DNA from: JABMQB01 sp963677475
Lineage (GTDB): Bacteria; Bacteroidota; Bacteroidia; Bacteroidales; Prolixibacteraceae
Length of the DNA stretch: 64,000 nucleotides
Assembly: GCA_963677475.2 (NCBI GenBank)
Contig: CAXXQD010000018.1
Coordinates: 124,001-188,000 of the forward strand
Direction of reading: 5' to 3'
Shown: one piece after another, positions 25,001 through 32,120 of the stretch
Numbering within the stretch: the first letter of the stretch is position 1
Layout: each line of letters starts with the position of its first letter
Program-made: the position numbers and the translations under genes
Notes under the pieces: generated by a model
What the model was told of the DNA's origin: nothing
The model's input: only the letters and a program-made list of their open reading frames with translations
Databases searched by the model: none

Positions 25001-27194
25001 CGGGCCCTGCGCCGATGGTTGTCCCGGCATGGCAATCGGAACACTGGCGCCCTGCATGTGCGCCGTCGAGTTGGAACCCTGTGCCAGCATGGTCAAACGA
25101 AGAAGGTTTCCAAGCATTGGTTGAGTGGCAATCTTCACAAGTTGAAGCAATCCCCGCAGCAGTGTGGTTTGGCTCGGCAGCCAGGTTGTAATTTTCGGTG
25201 TGGCAAGCCGAACAATTTGTTGGCGTTCCGGCATAACCCGAAGTATGGCAGCTTTGGCATTCTGTGGCAATGTGCGCCCCTGTCAAAGGGAAATTGGTTG
25301 CATCGTGGTCAAAAGTTGCATCTTCCCAGTTGGTCGTATTGTGGCATTGTGTACAGTCGTGCGGGTAAGCCGATTGTACATGGTTTTCGGCATTTGTATA
25401 GTTCTGCTGGTGGCAATCATAACAACCGGGCCCTGCGCCAACGGTTGTCCCGGCGTGGCAATCGGAACACTGGCGCCCTGCATGTGCGCCGTCGAGTTGG
25501 AACCCTGTGCCAGCATGGTCAAACGAAGAAGGTTTCCAAGCATTGGTTGAGTGGCAATCTTCACAAGTTGAAGCAATCCCCGCAGCAGTGTGGTTTGGCT
25601 CGGCAGCCAGGTTGTAATTTTCGGTGTGGCAAGCCGAACAATTTGTTGGCGTTCCGGCATAACCCGAAGTATGGCAGCTTTGGCATTCTGTGGCAATGTG
25701 CGCCCCTGTCAAAGGGAAATTGGTTGCATCGTGGTCAAAAGTTGCATCTTCCCAGTTGGTCGTATTGTGGCATTGTGTACAGTCGTGCGGGTAAGCCGAT
25801 TGTACATGGTTTTCGGCATTTGTATAGTTCTGCTGGTGGCAATCATAACAACCGGGCCCTGCGCCAACGGTTGTCCCGGCGTGGCAATCTGAACACTGTC
25901 GCCCGGCATGTGCACCATCGAGTTGGAAGCCAGTTCCGGCATGGTCAAACGAAGAAGGTTTCCATGCATTGGTAGTGTGGCAATCTTCACAAGTTGAAGC
26001 AATCCCCGCAGCAGTGTGGTTTGGCTCGGCAGCCAGGTTGTAATTTTCGGTGTGGCAGGAAATACATTCGGAAGAGGTTCCGGAATAACCCTGTGAATGA
26101 CAGTCAAGGCAATCATTGGCAATATGGGCCCCGGTTAGGGGAAACCCTGTATTGCTATGATTAAATGCACCATCCTCTCTTCCTTGCGGATGACAAGCAT
26201 AACAAGCATTACTATTGGATGAATATCCGCCCACATCGTCATGATCACGGTTCATTTTGGATATTTCATGTTCGTGGCAATCGGTACAACTAAATACTGT
26301 ATAATTATCCGCTTGTGTGTGGCAATCCGAGCAATTATCCCATTCTCCTTGATGTTTACCAGAGTAAATGGGGAAATAAAACTGGTCATGCACTTCAAAT
26401 TTTGCAGGTTTCCAATCCGGATCTATCGTATGACATTCTTCGCAAGAAGTAGAAAAAGCGGTGCTCTGATGAGAAGGATTATTAGCATTTGAATAATCAG
26501 CTAAATGACATGAGCTGCATTCGTTCGAAAGCGGATCAAAAATATTATTGCCGTGACATTGTGCACAATCCGCAATTTCATGTCCTTTTTCCAATGGAAA
26601 GAAACTATGGTTGAAGCCCGATGATGACCATTCCCGGGCATTAATATTATGGCATTCTATACAGTTTTCCGATAATCCGGCTTGAATATGGTTAGGATTG
26701 TTTGTCTCTAAATAATTTTGTCGGTGACAATCAATACATTCAACTCCCAAAGGTTCAAATTCTAATAAAGAAACGGAGGTATGGCAATCGGAACAATCGG
26801 CAGAATTGTGCGCACCGAACAAAGGGAAACGACTATTTTGGTGTAGTTCTGTAATATTTTCAATGATCCAGGAATTTGCATCGTGGCAACGCGCACAGTC
26901 GCTCCCAAGTGTTGTGTTGTGCATGTCGTTATGGCAACTCACACATGAGCCAGTAACATCTGAAAATACAAGAGATACATGGCAGTTATTACAATCTGTG
27001 TATTGATGTTGCCCTTCAAGTAAAAATTGGGTTTGCTGGTTATGGTTAAAGCGTGCGGAATCGCTTGAAAAGGTCCAACTATTGGTCGTATGGCAATCGC
27101 TGCAATTAATTTTTAACCCTTCACCATGTGGCGATTGGGCAAAAACCAGTTGTGCAAAAACTACTAGTAACGCTATGAATGGCAACTTTTGCAT
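22086..27194 (-). CDS. Giant multiheme c-type cytochrome with 70 CxxCH motifs
   Basis: A 1702-residue exported protein (signal peptide about 1-19, LVFAQ) with 70 CxxCH heme-binding motifs by my count. 15 lie in the N-terminal part, 48 in eight near-identical 142-residue repeats (about residues 393-1528, six hemes each) and 7 at the C-terminus. Each module follows an F-x-H-x-x-T-x-F-x-L-x-GAH-x(4)-C-x-x-CH pattern seen in cytochrome c3/NrfB-like proteins. A block with YFPIYSGKH, FSCTDCHEH and CYACHPQG occurs twice: before the repeats and at the very C-terminus. Its start overlaps the stop of the 20-heme gene by 22 bp, implying coupled translation. The likely role is long-range periplasmic or extracellular electron transfer. 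Electron acceptor and assembly are unknown. Confidence 0.93.
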   Translation of the reverse strand: MQKLPFIALLVVFAQLVFAQSPHGEGLKINCSDCHTTNSWTFSSDSARFNHNQQTQFLLEGQHQYTDCNNCHVSLVFSDVTGSCVSCHNDMHNTTLGSDCARCHDANSWIIENITELHQNSRFPLFGAHNSADCSDCHTSVSLLEFEPLGVECIDCHRQNYLETNNPNHIQAGLSENCIECHNINAREWSSSGFNHSFFPLEKGHEIADCAQCHGNNIFDPLSNECSSCHLADYSNANNPSHQSTAFSTSCEECHTIDPDWKPAKFEVHDQFYFPIYSGKHQGEWDNCSDCHTQADNYTVFSCTDCHEHEISKMNRDHDDVGGYSSNSNACYACHPQGREDGAFNHSNTGFPLTGAHIANDCLDCHSQGYSGTSSECISCHTENYNLAAEPNHTAAGIASTCEDCHTTNAWKPSSFDHAGTGFQLDGAHAGRQCSDCHAGTTVGAGPGCYDCHQQNYTNAENHVQSAYPHDCTQCHNTTNWEDATFDHDATNFPLTGAHIATECQSCHTSGYAGTPTNCSACHTENYNLAAEPNHTAAGIASTCEDCHSTNAWKPSSFDHAGTGFQLDGAHAGRQCSDCHAGTTVGAGPGCYDCHQQNYTNAENHVQSAYPHDCTQCHNTTNWEDATFDHDATNFPLTGAHIATECQSCHTSGYAGTPTNCSACHTENYNLAAEPNHTAAGIASTCEDCHSTNAWKPSSFDHAGTGFQLDGAHAGRQCSDCHAGTTIGAGPGCYDCHQQNYTNAENHVQSAYPHDCTQCHNTTNWEDATFDHDATNFPLTGAHIATECQSCHTSGYAGTPTNCSACHTDNYNLAAEPNHTAAGIASTCEDCHSTNAWKPSSFDHAGTGFQLDGAHAGRQCSDCHAGTTIGAGPGCYDCHQQNYTNAENHVQSAYPHDCTQCHNTTNWEDATFDHDATNFPLTGAHIATECQSCHTSGYAGTPTNCSACHTDNYNLAAEPNHTAAGIASTCEDCHTTNAWKPSSFDHAGTGFQLDGAHAGRQCSDCHAGTTVGAGPGCYDCHQQNYTNAENHVQSAYPHDCTQCHNTTNWEDATFDHDATNFPLTGAHIATECQSCHTSGYAGTPTNCSACHTENYNLAAEPNHTTAGIASTCEDCHTTNAWKPSSFDHAGTGFQLDGAHAGRQCSDCHAGTTVGAGPDCYDCHQQNYTNAENHVQSAYPHDCTQCHNTTNWEDATFDHDATNFPLTGAHIATECQSCHTSGYAGTPTNCSACHTENYNLAAEPSHTAAGIASTCEDCHTTNAWKPSSFNHAGTGFQLDGAHAGRQCSDCHAGTTVGAGPGCYDCHQQNYTNAENHVQSAYPHDCTQCHNTTNWEDATFDHDATNFPLTGAHIATECQSCHTSGYAGTPTNCSACHTENYNLAAEPSHTAAGIASTCEDCHTTNAWKPSSFDHAGTGFQLDGAHAGRQCSDCHAGTTVGAGPGCYDCHQQNYTNAENHVQSAYPHDCTQCHNTTNWEDATFDHDATNFPLTGAHIATECQSCHTSGYAGTPTNCSACHTEDYNSTGNPNHANLGLSLTCDNCHTTNTGWEPAQFPDHQSFYALNGAHASIANNCFLCHEGNYTNTPTTCFACHTSDYNSANDPNHLAAQFPIDCEACHTENAWEPSTFDHDGQYFPIYSGKHRGEWNSCADCHTTASNYALFSCTDCHEHNKSEMDSEHQGVNNYVYNSINCYACHPQGSEDD
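22611..26018 (-). repeat. Eight tandem 426-bp repeats inside the giant cytochrome gene
   Basis: Eight direct repeats of exactly 426 bp (142 codons, six CxxCH motifs each) occupy 3408 bp. The in-phase landmark TTGGCTCGGCAGCCAGG recurs at 426-bp spacing from about 23035 to about 26020. Copies differ by few substitutions, and some variants are shared by neighbours: copies 3 and 4 from the N-terminus both read TTIGAG and DNYN. This points to recent growth by unequal recombination. Copy number may vary among strains, and short-read assemblies could collapse the array. Confidence 0.95.
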
Positions 27195-28756
27195 GATATA
27201 TCTTTAAATTTATAAACAACAAAATCTCCAATCTCCTTATTCACATAATGGCATTTGATGCAATCCACTTTTACATGTGCACCATCTAATTTAAAACGGG
27301 TATTGTCATGGTTGAATTTCTCCGGGTTCCAATTGTTGCTTGTATGGCATTTTTCACAATTTGTATGCTTGTTCTCTTCAAATTGTTTATGGTGTTTATC
27401 GTCATGACAGGTATAGCAGTTTTGATCAAGTCCATTAAAAATTTGCGTAATAATTTCATTTTCAACAGGGAAGTGACATTGTTTACAATCAAGGTCTTTA
27501 TGTTTCCCAAGTAATTTAAAGTTGGTGGAGGCATGGTCAAAATTTATCGATTTCCAGTTTTCCTCGGTATGGCAGTTTAAACAAGTTCCATTAACCAGAT
27601 ATTTATTGCTGATATGGTTTTTATGGATATTTTCATGGCAAGCAGTACATTCTTTTCCAATTTCTTTGAATAGCCATGTTTCTTCTTTTTTATGGCATTG
27701 GGCACATGGTGTTGCAAGATGGCTTCCTTTTAAAATAAACTCCGATTGGTTGTGCTTGTCAATGGTATAGGTTGTTTGGGTGAAGCTTTCATTGGTGTGG
27801 CAATCGGCACAATCCGGATTTCGTCCGTCGCTTTTAAGTTGTCCCTTATGATAGTCCTCATGGCAATCGGAGCACAATTCGTGTTTGATGGATTTGGTGT
27901 AGCTACCTTTATGGCATTTTGTGCAATCCAGATTTATATGTTTCCCAAGAAGTGGGTAATTCGTTTTTGAATGATCGAAATCGGTAAGCTTGTTGACTTC
28001 ATGAAAAGATTCGACTGAATGGCATTTCGTGCAGTTTTGCCCGAACTTGTTTTTATGGACATCTTCGTGGCAGTCGGTGCAATTATCATGTTTGACATCG
28101 GCAAATTGCTGGAATTTAATTCCATTGGTATTTTTTATTTTATGACATTTTTCGCAATCCACATTCTTATGCTTTCCAAGCAATTGGAATTCGGTTTTTT
28201 CGTGATTGAAATATGGGGCTGGTTTGAATTTCGTTTGGTTATGGCAAGAAGAACAATCCCTGGACAATGTATTTTGATGGTAATCATCGTGGCAAGAAAG
28301 GCAGCTTGTTCCCAAGCCCAGATAAGTATGTCCTTCTTTTTGAGAAACCTTGTTTTCGATCAACACCGGATTATGACATTTTTCGCAAGTAAGTTCCCCA
28401 TGCTTTTCGATTAAATCAAACCCGGTTAGCTTGTGCATGAACGCAAGTGTATCAAATTTGGTGAGCTTAAATTCCCTTCCAAAATGTTCGCCATGGCATT
28501 TGGCACATTTGGTATCTTTTACTTCAGTTGAGGCATGGTACCCTTTTTTATTGTTGATTAAGTTTTGAATTTCTTTGTGACATTCCAAACATTTCGAAGT
28601 GGTTTCTTTTTCACCCAGAACATGGCATTTTGTGCAATTTGAAATTCCCTCAAGATGGGCATGTGCTTTTGATAAATCCCCTGGGGATATTTGGGCACTT
28701 AATTGCTGAAATCCGAGCAAAATAAAAATAAAACCATATGTGAACAATTGCCTCAT
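27173..28756 (-). CDS. Multiheme c-type cytochrome with 20 CxxCH motifs
   Basis: A protein of about 527 residues with signal peptide (to about residue 21, FQQLSAQ) and 20 CxxCH motifs. It uses the same module as the giant cytochrome, for example FNHEKTEFQLLGKH-KNVDCEKCH and FDHASTNFKLLGKH-KDLDCKQCH, but is Lys-rich and without near-identical repeats. I chose the ATG at 28756; the frame also offers a GTG two codons earlier. Extra His residues between motifs could supply distal ligands. It lies 15 bp after the FeS/FAD gene and overlaps the giant cytochrome gene, so it is probably the periplasmic relay between the inner-membrane module and the outer cytochrome. That path is inferred from gene order. 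Confidence 0.92.
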   Translation of the reverse strand: MRQLFTYGFIFILLGFQQLSAQISPGDLSKAHAHLEGISNCTKCHVLGEKETTSKCLECHKEIQNLINNKKGYHASTEVKDTKCAKCHGEHFGREFKLTKFDTLAFMHKLTGFDLIEKHGELTCEKCHNPVLIENKVSQKEGHTYLGLGTSCLSCHDDYHQNTLSRDCSSCHNQTKFKPAPYFNHEKTEFQLLGKHKNVDCEKCHKIKNTNGIKFQQFADVKHDNCTDCHEDVHKNKFGQNCTKCHSVESFHEVNKLTDFDHSKTNYPLLGKHINLDCTKCHKGSYTKSIKHELCSDCHEDYHKGQLKSDGRNPDCADCHTNESFTQTTYTIDKHNQSEFILKGSHLATPCAQCHKKEETWLFKEIGKECTACHENIHKNHISNKYLVNGTCLNCHTEENWKSINFDHASTNFKLLGKHKDLDCKQCHFPVENEIITQIFNGLDQNCYTCHDDKHHKQFEENKHTNCEKCHTSNNWNPEKFNHDNTRFKLDGAHVKVDCIKCHYVNKEIGDFVVYKFKDISCKSCHS

Positions 28757-28771
28757 CTGCACTACTCCGTT

Positions 28772-30121
28772 TTATCCATGTTTTAGAAGGGCTTCCCCAA
28801 ATTTCCGTGATATTTTTATTCCTGCACTTTTCAGGAATTCGGTAGGAAGCTCGCCACCTGCAAAAATGTAAACCAAATCGTTTGGAAGTGTTCGTTCTTC
28901 AGTTGGTTCTTTAAGCAAGATATTTACGCTTTCTTTTTGTATTGATTTTAAATTGGAATTCAACAATATATCTATCTTCTTTTCTGAAATTGCTGTTTCC
29001 AATTTCTCTTTATTTTTGGATTTTATGCGGGCAAATGCCCCGCCCCGGTACGATAGGGTAACATTGTTTTGCCCGGCGAGCAACAATGCAGCTTCAACAG
29101 CAGAATCGCCACCACCAACAACAATAATTTGCTTGGATTGAATCATCTCAGGTTCCAACAAACGATAAGCAACCTTTGTACTTATTTCCCCCGGGATATT
29201 TAATTTTCTGGGTGTTCCACGTCGTCCAATTGCCAGCAGTATTTTTTTTGTAATATAGTGTCCACCATCCGAAGTTTCTACAATAAAACGCCCTTCGCCT
29301 TCAATTACTGCATCTACTTTTTTATGTTCCTGGATGGTGATTCCGTTTTTACCTAATACTTCATTCCATAAAGTTAAAAGCTCGTCTTTACTCGTTTCAT
29401 ACAATTTTACTTTCCCGTGTAAAGGCAAATCCATAGGGGCGGTCATTATAATTTTTGACCTGGGGAAGGTGTAAACAGTTCCACCCAACGAATCTTGTTC
29501 GAGGGTCAGGAATTTCAGTTTGTGTTTTTTAGCGGTTAGCGAAGCAGAGATTCCTGCAGGGCCGGCACCAACAATAATAACATCGTAATCGGCTTCCAAC
29601 TTATGGTCGATGCTTTTGGCAATGTTTTCCATGGCTTGTTTGCCTTGCTCAACAGCATTTTTAATAAGCCCCATTCCACCCATTTCGCCAGAAATAAAAA
29701 GCCCTCGCACATTCGATTCGAACGATTGGTTTACATTTGGAAGGTCAACGCCACGTTTTTCAGTTCCAATACAAAGTGTAATTGCCTGGACCGGGCAGGC
29801 ATGAAAACAAGCCCCATGCCCGATACACCTGCTGGCATTGATGGTGGTTGCCCTGCCATTGCGAATTCCTAATACATCTTTTTCGGGGCACGCAGTAACG
29901 CAGGCACCACTTTTTATGCATGAATTTGGATCGATTACCGGGTGTAAAGAAACCGGCTCAAACAATCCGTCTTTTTTTGCGTTTTCAATTTTTTCACCGA
30001 CTATTTTTGACTCTTTGCTAAGTTTCCGGAAATAGACGTAAAAAACACCAATTAGGAAGAGCCCAACCGAACCATAAATAAGTATGTTTTCTAGTAGCAT
30101 AATGTCAATTATAAAATCCAT
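28772..30121 (-). CDS. Membrane-anchored FeS / FAD-NAD(P) oxidoreductase
   Basis: A 449-residue protein with an N-terminal membrane helix (about 9-29), a ferredoxin-like double motif (about 66-115) and a thioredoxin-reductase-like FAD/NAD(P) part (about 178-449). The FAD motif is DVIIVGAGPAGISAS and the NAD(P) motif is IIVVGGGDSAVEAAL; no redox-active CxxC disulfide is visible. The two FeS motifs read C-IKSGA-C-VTA-CP and C-IGHGA-C-FHA-CP. In both, the second Cys of the usual CxxCxxCxxxCP is replaced, by Ser and by His. This may leave [3Fe-4S] or unusually ligated clusters. The start overlaps the b-type cytochrome gene by 13 bp; an ATG at 30100 would avoid that. It probably connects NAD(P)H or quinol to the heme chain. 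Confidence 0.85.
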   Translation of the reverse strand: MDFIIDIMLLENILIYGSVGLFLIGVFYVYFRKLSKESKIVGEKIENAKKDGLFEPVSLHPVIDPNSCIKSGACVTACPEKDVLGIRNGRATTINASRCIGHGACFHACPVQAITLCIGTEKRGVDLPNVNQSFESNVRGLFISGEMGGMGLIKNAVEQGKQAMENIAKSIDHKLEADYDVIIVGAGPAGISASLTAKKHKLKFLTLEQDSLGGTVYTFPRSKIIMTAPMDLPLHGKVKLYETSKDELLTLWNEVLGKNGITIQEHKKVDAVIEGEGRFIVETSDGGHYITKKILLAIGRRGTPRKLNIPGEISTKVAYRLLEPEMIQSKQIIVVGGGDSAVEAALLLAGQNNVTLSYRGGAFARIKSKNKEKLETAISEKKIDILLNSNLKSIQKESVNILLKEPTEERTLPNDLVYIFAGGELPTEFLKSAGIKISRKFGEALLKHG

Positions 30122-30978
30122 TTATATCCGAATGTAACGGCAATAATTACATGCACAATCATAATCACCAGCATAATAAGGGCAAATGGAAGATGGGCAA
30201 CATGCCAATATCTCAATAGGTTTTGCATCGAAATCAACCATTTGATCCTTCGTTGAAGTACCAACTCTTTTTTTATCAGGACAATTATTTTTCGTTGGCT
30301 TTTTTTCGAAATGTTTTGTGTTTTTAATTCGAGCTTTATTTCCTTTAAAACAATATTCTCTTGTCTGAAGCTGGCAAGAAACTGAATAAATTCGTTTCCT
30401 GATTTTTGGCTATTTTCCTGATTAATGGTTGTGGTAATTTTTTCGAGCGTTTCATTTTTTAAACCAAAAGTTTCGCTCAGTTTGGACCTTAAATCTGATT
30501 TATTCTCGTTTATTTCATTCATACTCATTTCATGGCCTTCAATGGTCCTGGGAATTTGGAGATAAATGAACCTTCCGATAATACCACTGATTACTACTGC
30601 AGCCATGCTCCAGAAACTTATGGCAACAATTCCTCCAAACTTAAATGCGGTATGGTAGAGTATTAATACTGGTCCCAGAGAACAAAGAAAAATATGGAAT
30701 TCAAGCCAATATCTAAGGTATCCAATCCTGGAGAATATGCGCATCCTTTTACGTGCCATATATCCAAAAACACCGGCCAATAAAAGACCAGAACCAATTA
30801 TTCCCAAACCGTGCCCTAAATAACCACTTGGTTTAAGCACTTCATGTTGAGCGTGATAAAAGCGTTCGTGAAATGAGGTAGAATAGTAATTTATTCCTTT
30901 AATCATTAGATAGATAAACACGACGACCACAATCAATGTAAGAATAAAAAGATATATGTTATGGATGGTTTTTGACAT
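30109..30978 (-). CDS. b-type cytochrome-like integral membrane protein
   Basis: A 289-residue inner-membrane protein with five predicted helices (about 7-28, 52-74, 90-110, 115-140, 255-284) and a long cytoplasmic helical, charged loop (about 145-245). Several His lie in or at the ends of helices (H56, H95, H109, H259, H262, H276), enough to bind two b-type hemes across the membrane, as in quinol-oxidising or DUF4405-like cytochromes. It is the first gene of the six-gene multiheme cluster. By position and histidines it is the candidate quinone-interacting module. No known family could be assigned with certainty. Confidence 0.7.
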   Translation of the reverse strand: MSKTIHNIYLFILTLIVVVVFIYLMIKGINYYSTSFHERFYHAQHEVLKPSGYLGHGLGIIGSGLLLAGVFGYMARKRMRIFSRIGYLRYWLEFHIFLCSLGPVLILYHTAFKFGGIVAISFWSMAAVVISGIIGRFIYLQIPRTIEGHEMSMNEINENKSDLRSKLSETFGLKNETLEKITTTINQENSQKSGNEFIQFLASFRQENIVLKEIKLELKTQNISKKSQRKIIVLIKKELVLQRRIKWLISMQNLLRYWHVAHLPFALIMLVIMIVHVIIAVTFGYKWIL

Positions 30979-31472
30979 TTACGTATATATTTCGTTGTAA
31001 TTTTTATGTCTAAAGTAAAGTTAAACAAAAAACGATTTATTTATTGAAATATTGGATAATGTAAAAGTGTACATATGTACATAATCATATTGAAAAATGT
31101 AATTTAAAGATATGATATAGTGTTATTTCTGGAGTGGGGATCCTTGTAGCTCTTTATTTGTATGTGTTATAAGGTTTTGCTAAAATTATTCCTATTGAAA
31201 TTATTTGTCATATGTTTATTATAAAGGACTTGGTTTTTAGCATAATTTAGAAACAATCAAGTTATAAATAAGGGAAGTTTTAATGGTTATAATGATTTTT
31301 TCGGAACCTGGGATTTCATGGAAACCACTTTATGCTCCTTAAATTTGCCGAAAGAGCCAATTTATAGTTGCGGGTTCAGAATCGTCTGTTTTGATGGTTT
31401 GGGTTTTCTGTGTTATTCTATTTGTTTGGGGATTTATGCATTTTGAATTATATCTTTATCAATAAATCGCGA
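30979..31472. other. Intergenic region upstream of the multiheme operon
   Basis: About 490 A/T-rich bp without a supported gene. It contains a 14-bp perfect palindrome (separate entry) and is the likely promoter region of the operon that starts at 30978. No clear TTG/TAnnTTTG pair was found on the minus strand. Confidence 0.5.
31068..31081. promoter_or_regulatory. 14-bp perfect palindrome, candidate operator of the multiheme operon
   Basis: TGTACATATGTACA is a perfect palindrome centred about 96 bp upstream of the first gene of the operon. The size and symmetry suit a dimeric regulator. Which regulator binds is unknown. Confidence 0.5.
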
Positions 31473-31994
31473 TCATGTTTTGAGATTTCTGATAGAGATC
31501 AAATCTGTTTCAGCATATTTTTTATCCGCTAGCGCTTCAATAAATTTTTTATTCAATTGATACAATTGACTATTTAATTTATCCTGTTCGAAGGTATTGT
31601 CCAGGGTAAATTTGCCAAAATCAAAGTCTTTGAAATTCAGCTCACAGGTTGACAATTGCCATTCATCTTCTTCGTTCACAAATATCAGGGGCAGTCCATG
31701 TGTTCTGCAAATAAAAGGCCTGTACAGGTAAATGGTACATTCATGTTTTTTCAGGAAAATACAAGCATCCGGATTCTTGGAGCTATTATTTTGTTCAATC
31801 AGTGCCTTGTCCAATTCTTTTTTTATGGCAAAAAACTCAATTGGAAAAATTTTGTAATCCATGCAACAAAGGTCGCATCCCTTATTGCATGCAACATTTT
31901 TTTGATGCGTTTGGAACAAGGCATCAATTTTCTTATCCAAAATTGTTCTCAGTTGGTAATATTGTTCTAAAATCGTATGTGGTTTTGTTATCAT
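31473..31994 (-). CDS. YkgJ family cysteine-cluster protein
   Basis: A 173-residue cytoplasmic protein with the YkgJ/Fe-S-oxidoreductase-like cysteine pattern. C-NKG-CDLCCMDY (about residues 36-46) is followed by ACIFL, ECTIYLYRPFICRTHGLP (about 95-120), so at least six Cys could bind a zinc or iron-sulfur centre. Such proteins are widespread; their function is poorly defined. It is encoded alone, divergent from the GH3 gene. Confidence 0.8.
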   Translation of the reverse strand: MITKPHTILEQYYQLRTILDKKIDALFQTHQKNVACNKGCDLCCMDYKIFPIEFFAIKKELDKALIEQNNSSKNPDACIFLKKHECTIYLYRPFICRTHGLPLIFVNEEDEWQLSTCELNFKDFDFGKFTLDNTFEQDKLNSQLYQLNKKFIEALADKKYAETDLISIRNLKT

Positions 31995-32047
31995 ATAAGT
32001 ACCTTCAAGAAGCCAAAAATAAAAAATATCCCTTGAAATAAAGGGTA

Positions 32048-32078
32048 TTGAAATTCAATCTTAAATTTATTATATTTG
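32048..32078 (+). promoter_or_regulatory. Bacteroidota-type promoter of the GH3 gene
   Basis: TTG at 32048-32050 and TATATTTG at 32071-32078, 20 bp apart, fit the -33/-7 consensus TTG and TAnnTTTG. They lie 43 bp before the chosen ATG at 32121, supporting that start over the upstream TTG at 32076, which falls inside the -7 element. Confidence 0.65.
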
Positions 32079-32120
32079 TACCATAACAGAACAGAACAGA
32101 TACTATTTAAATATAAACCT

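Noticed and set aside
22608..25975. Long open frames on the plus strand opposite the cytochrome repeats (up to 562 codons)
   Set aside because: They are antisense shadows of the highly biased, repeated CxxCH codons and repeat with the 426-bp period; they show no protein-like features.
22611..26018. Regularly spaced repeats suggesting a CRISPR array
   Set aside because: The repeats are 426 bp, in frame and coding, with no unique spacers.
32076..32120. Upstream start (TTG) for the GH3 enzyme
   Set aside because: It overlaps the -7 promoter element; the ATG at 32121 begins a proper signal peptide.
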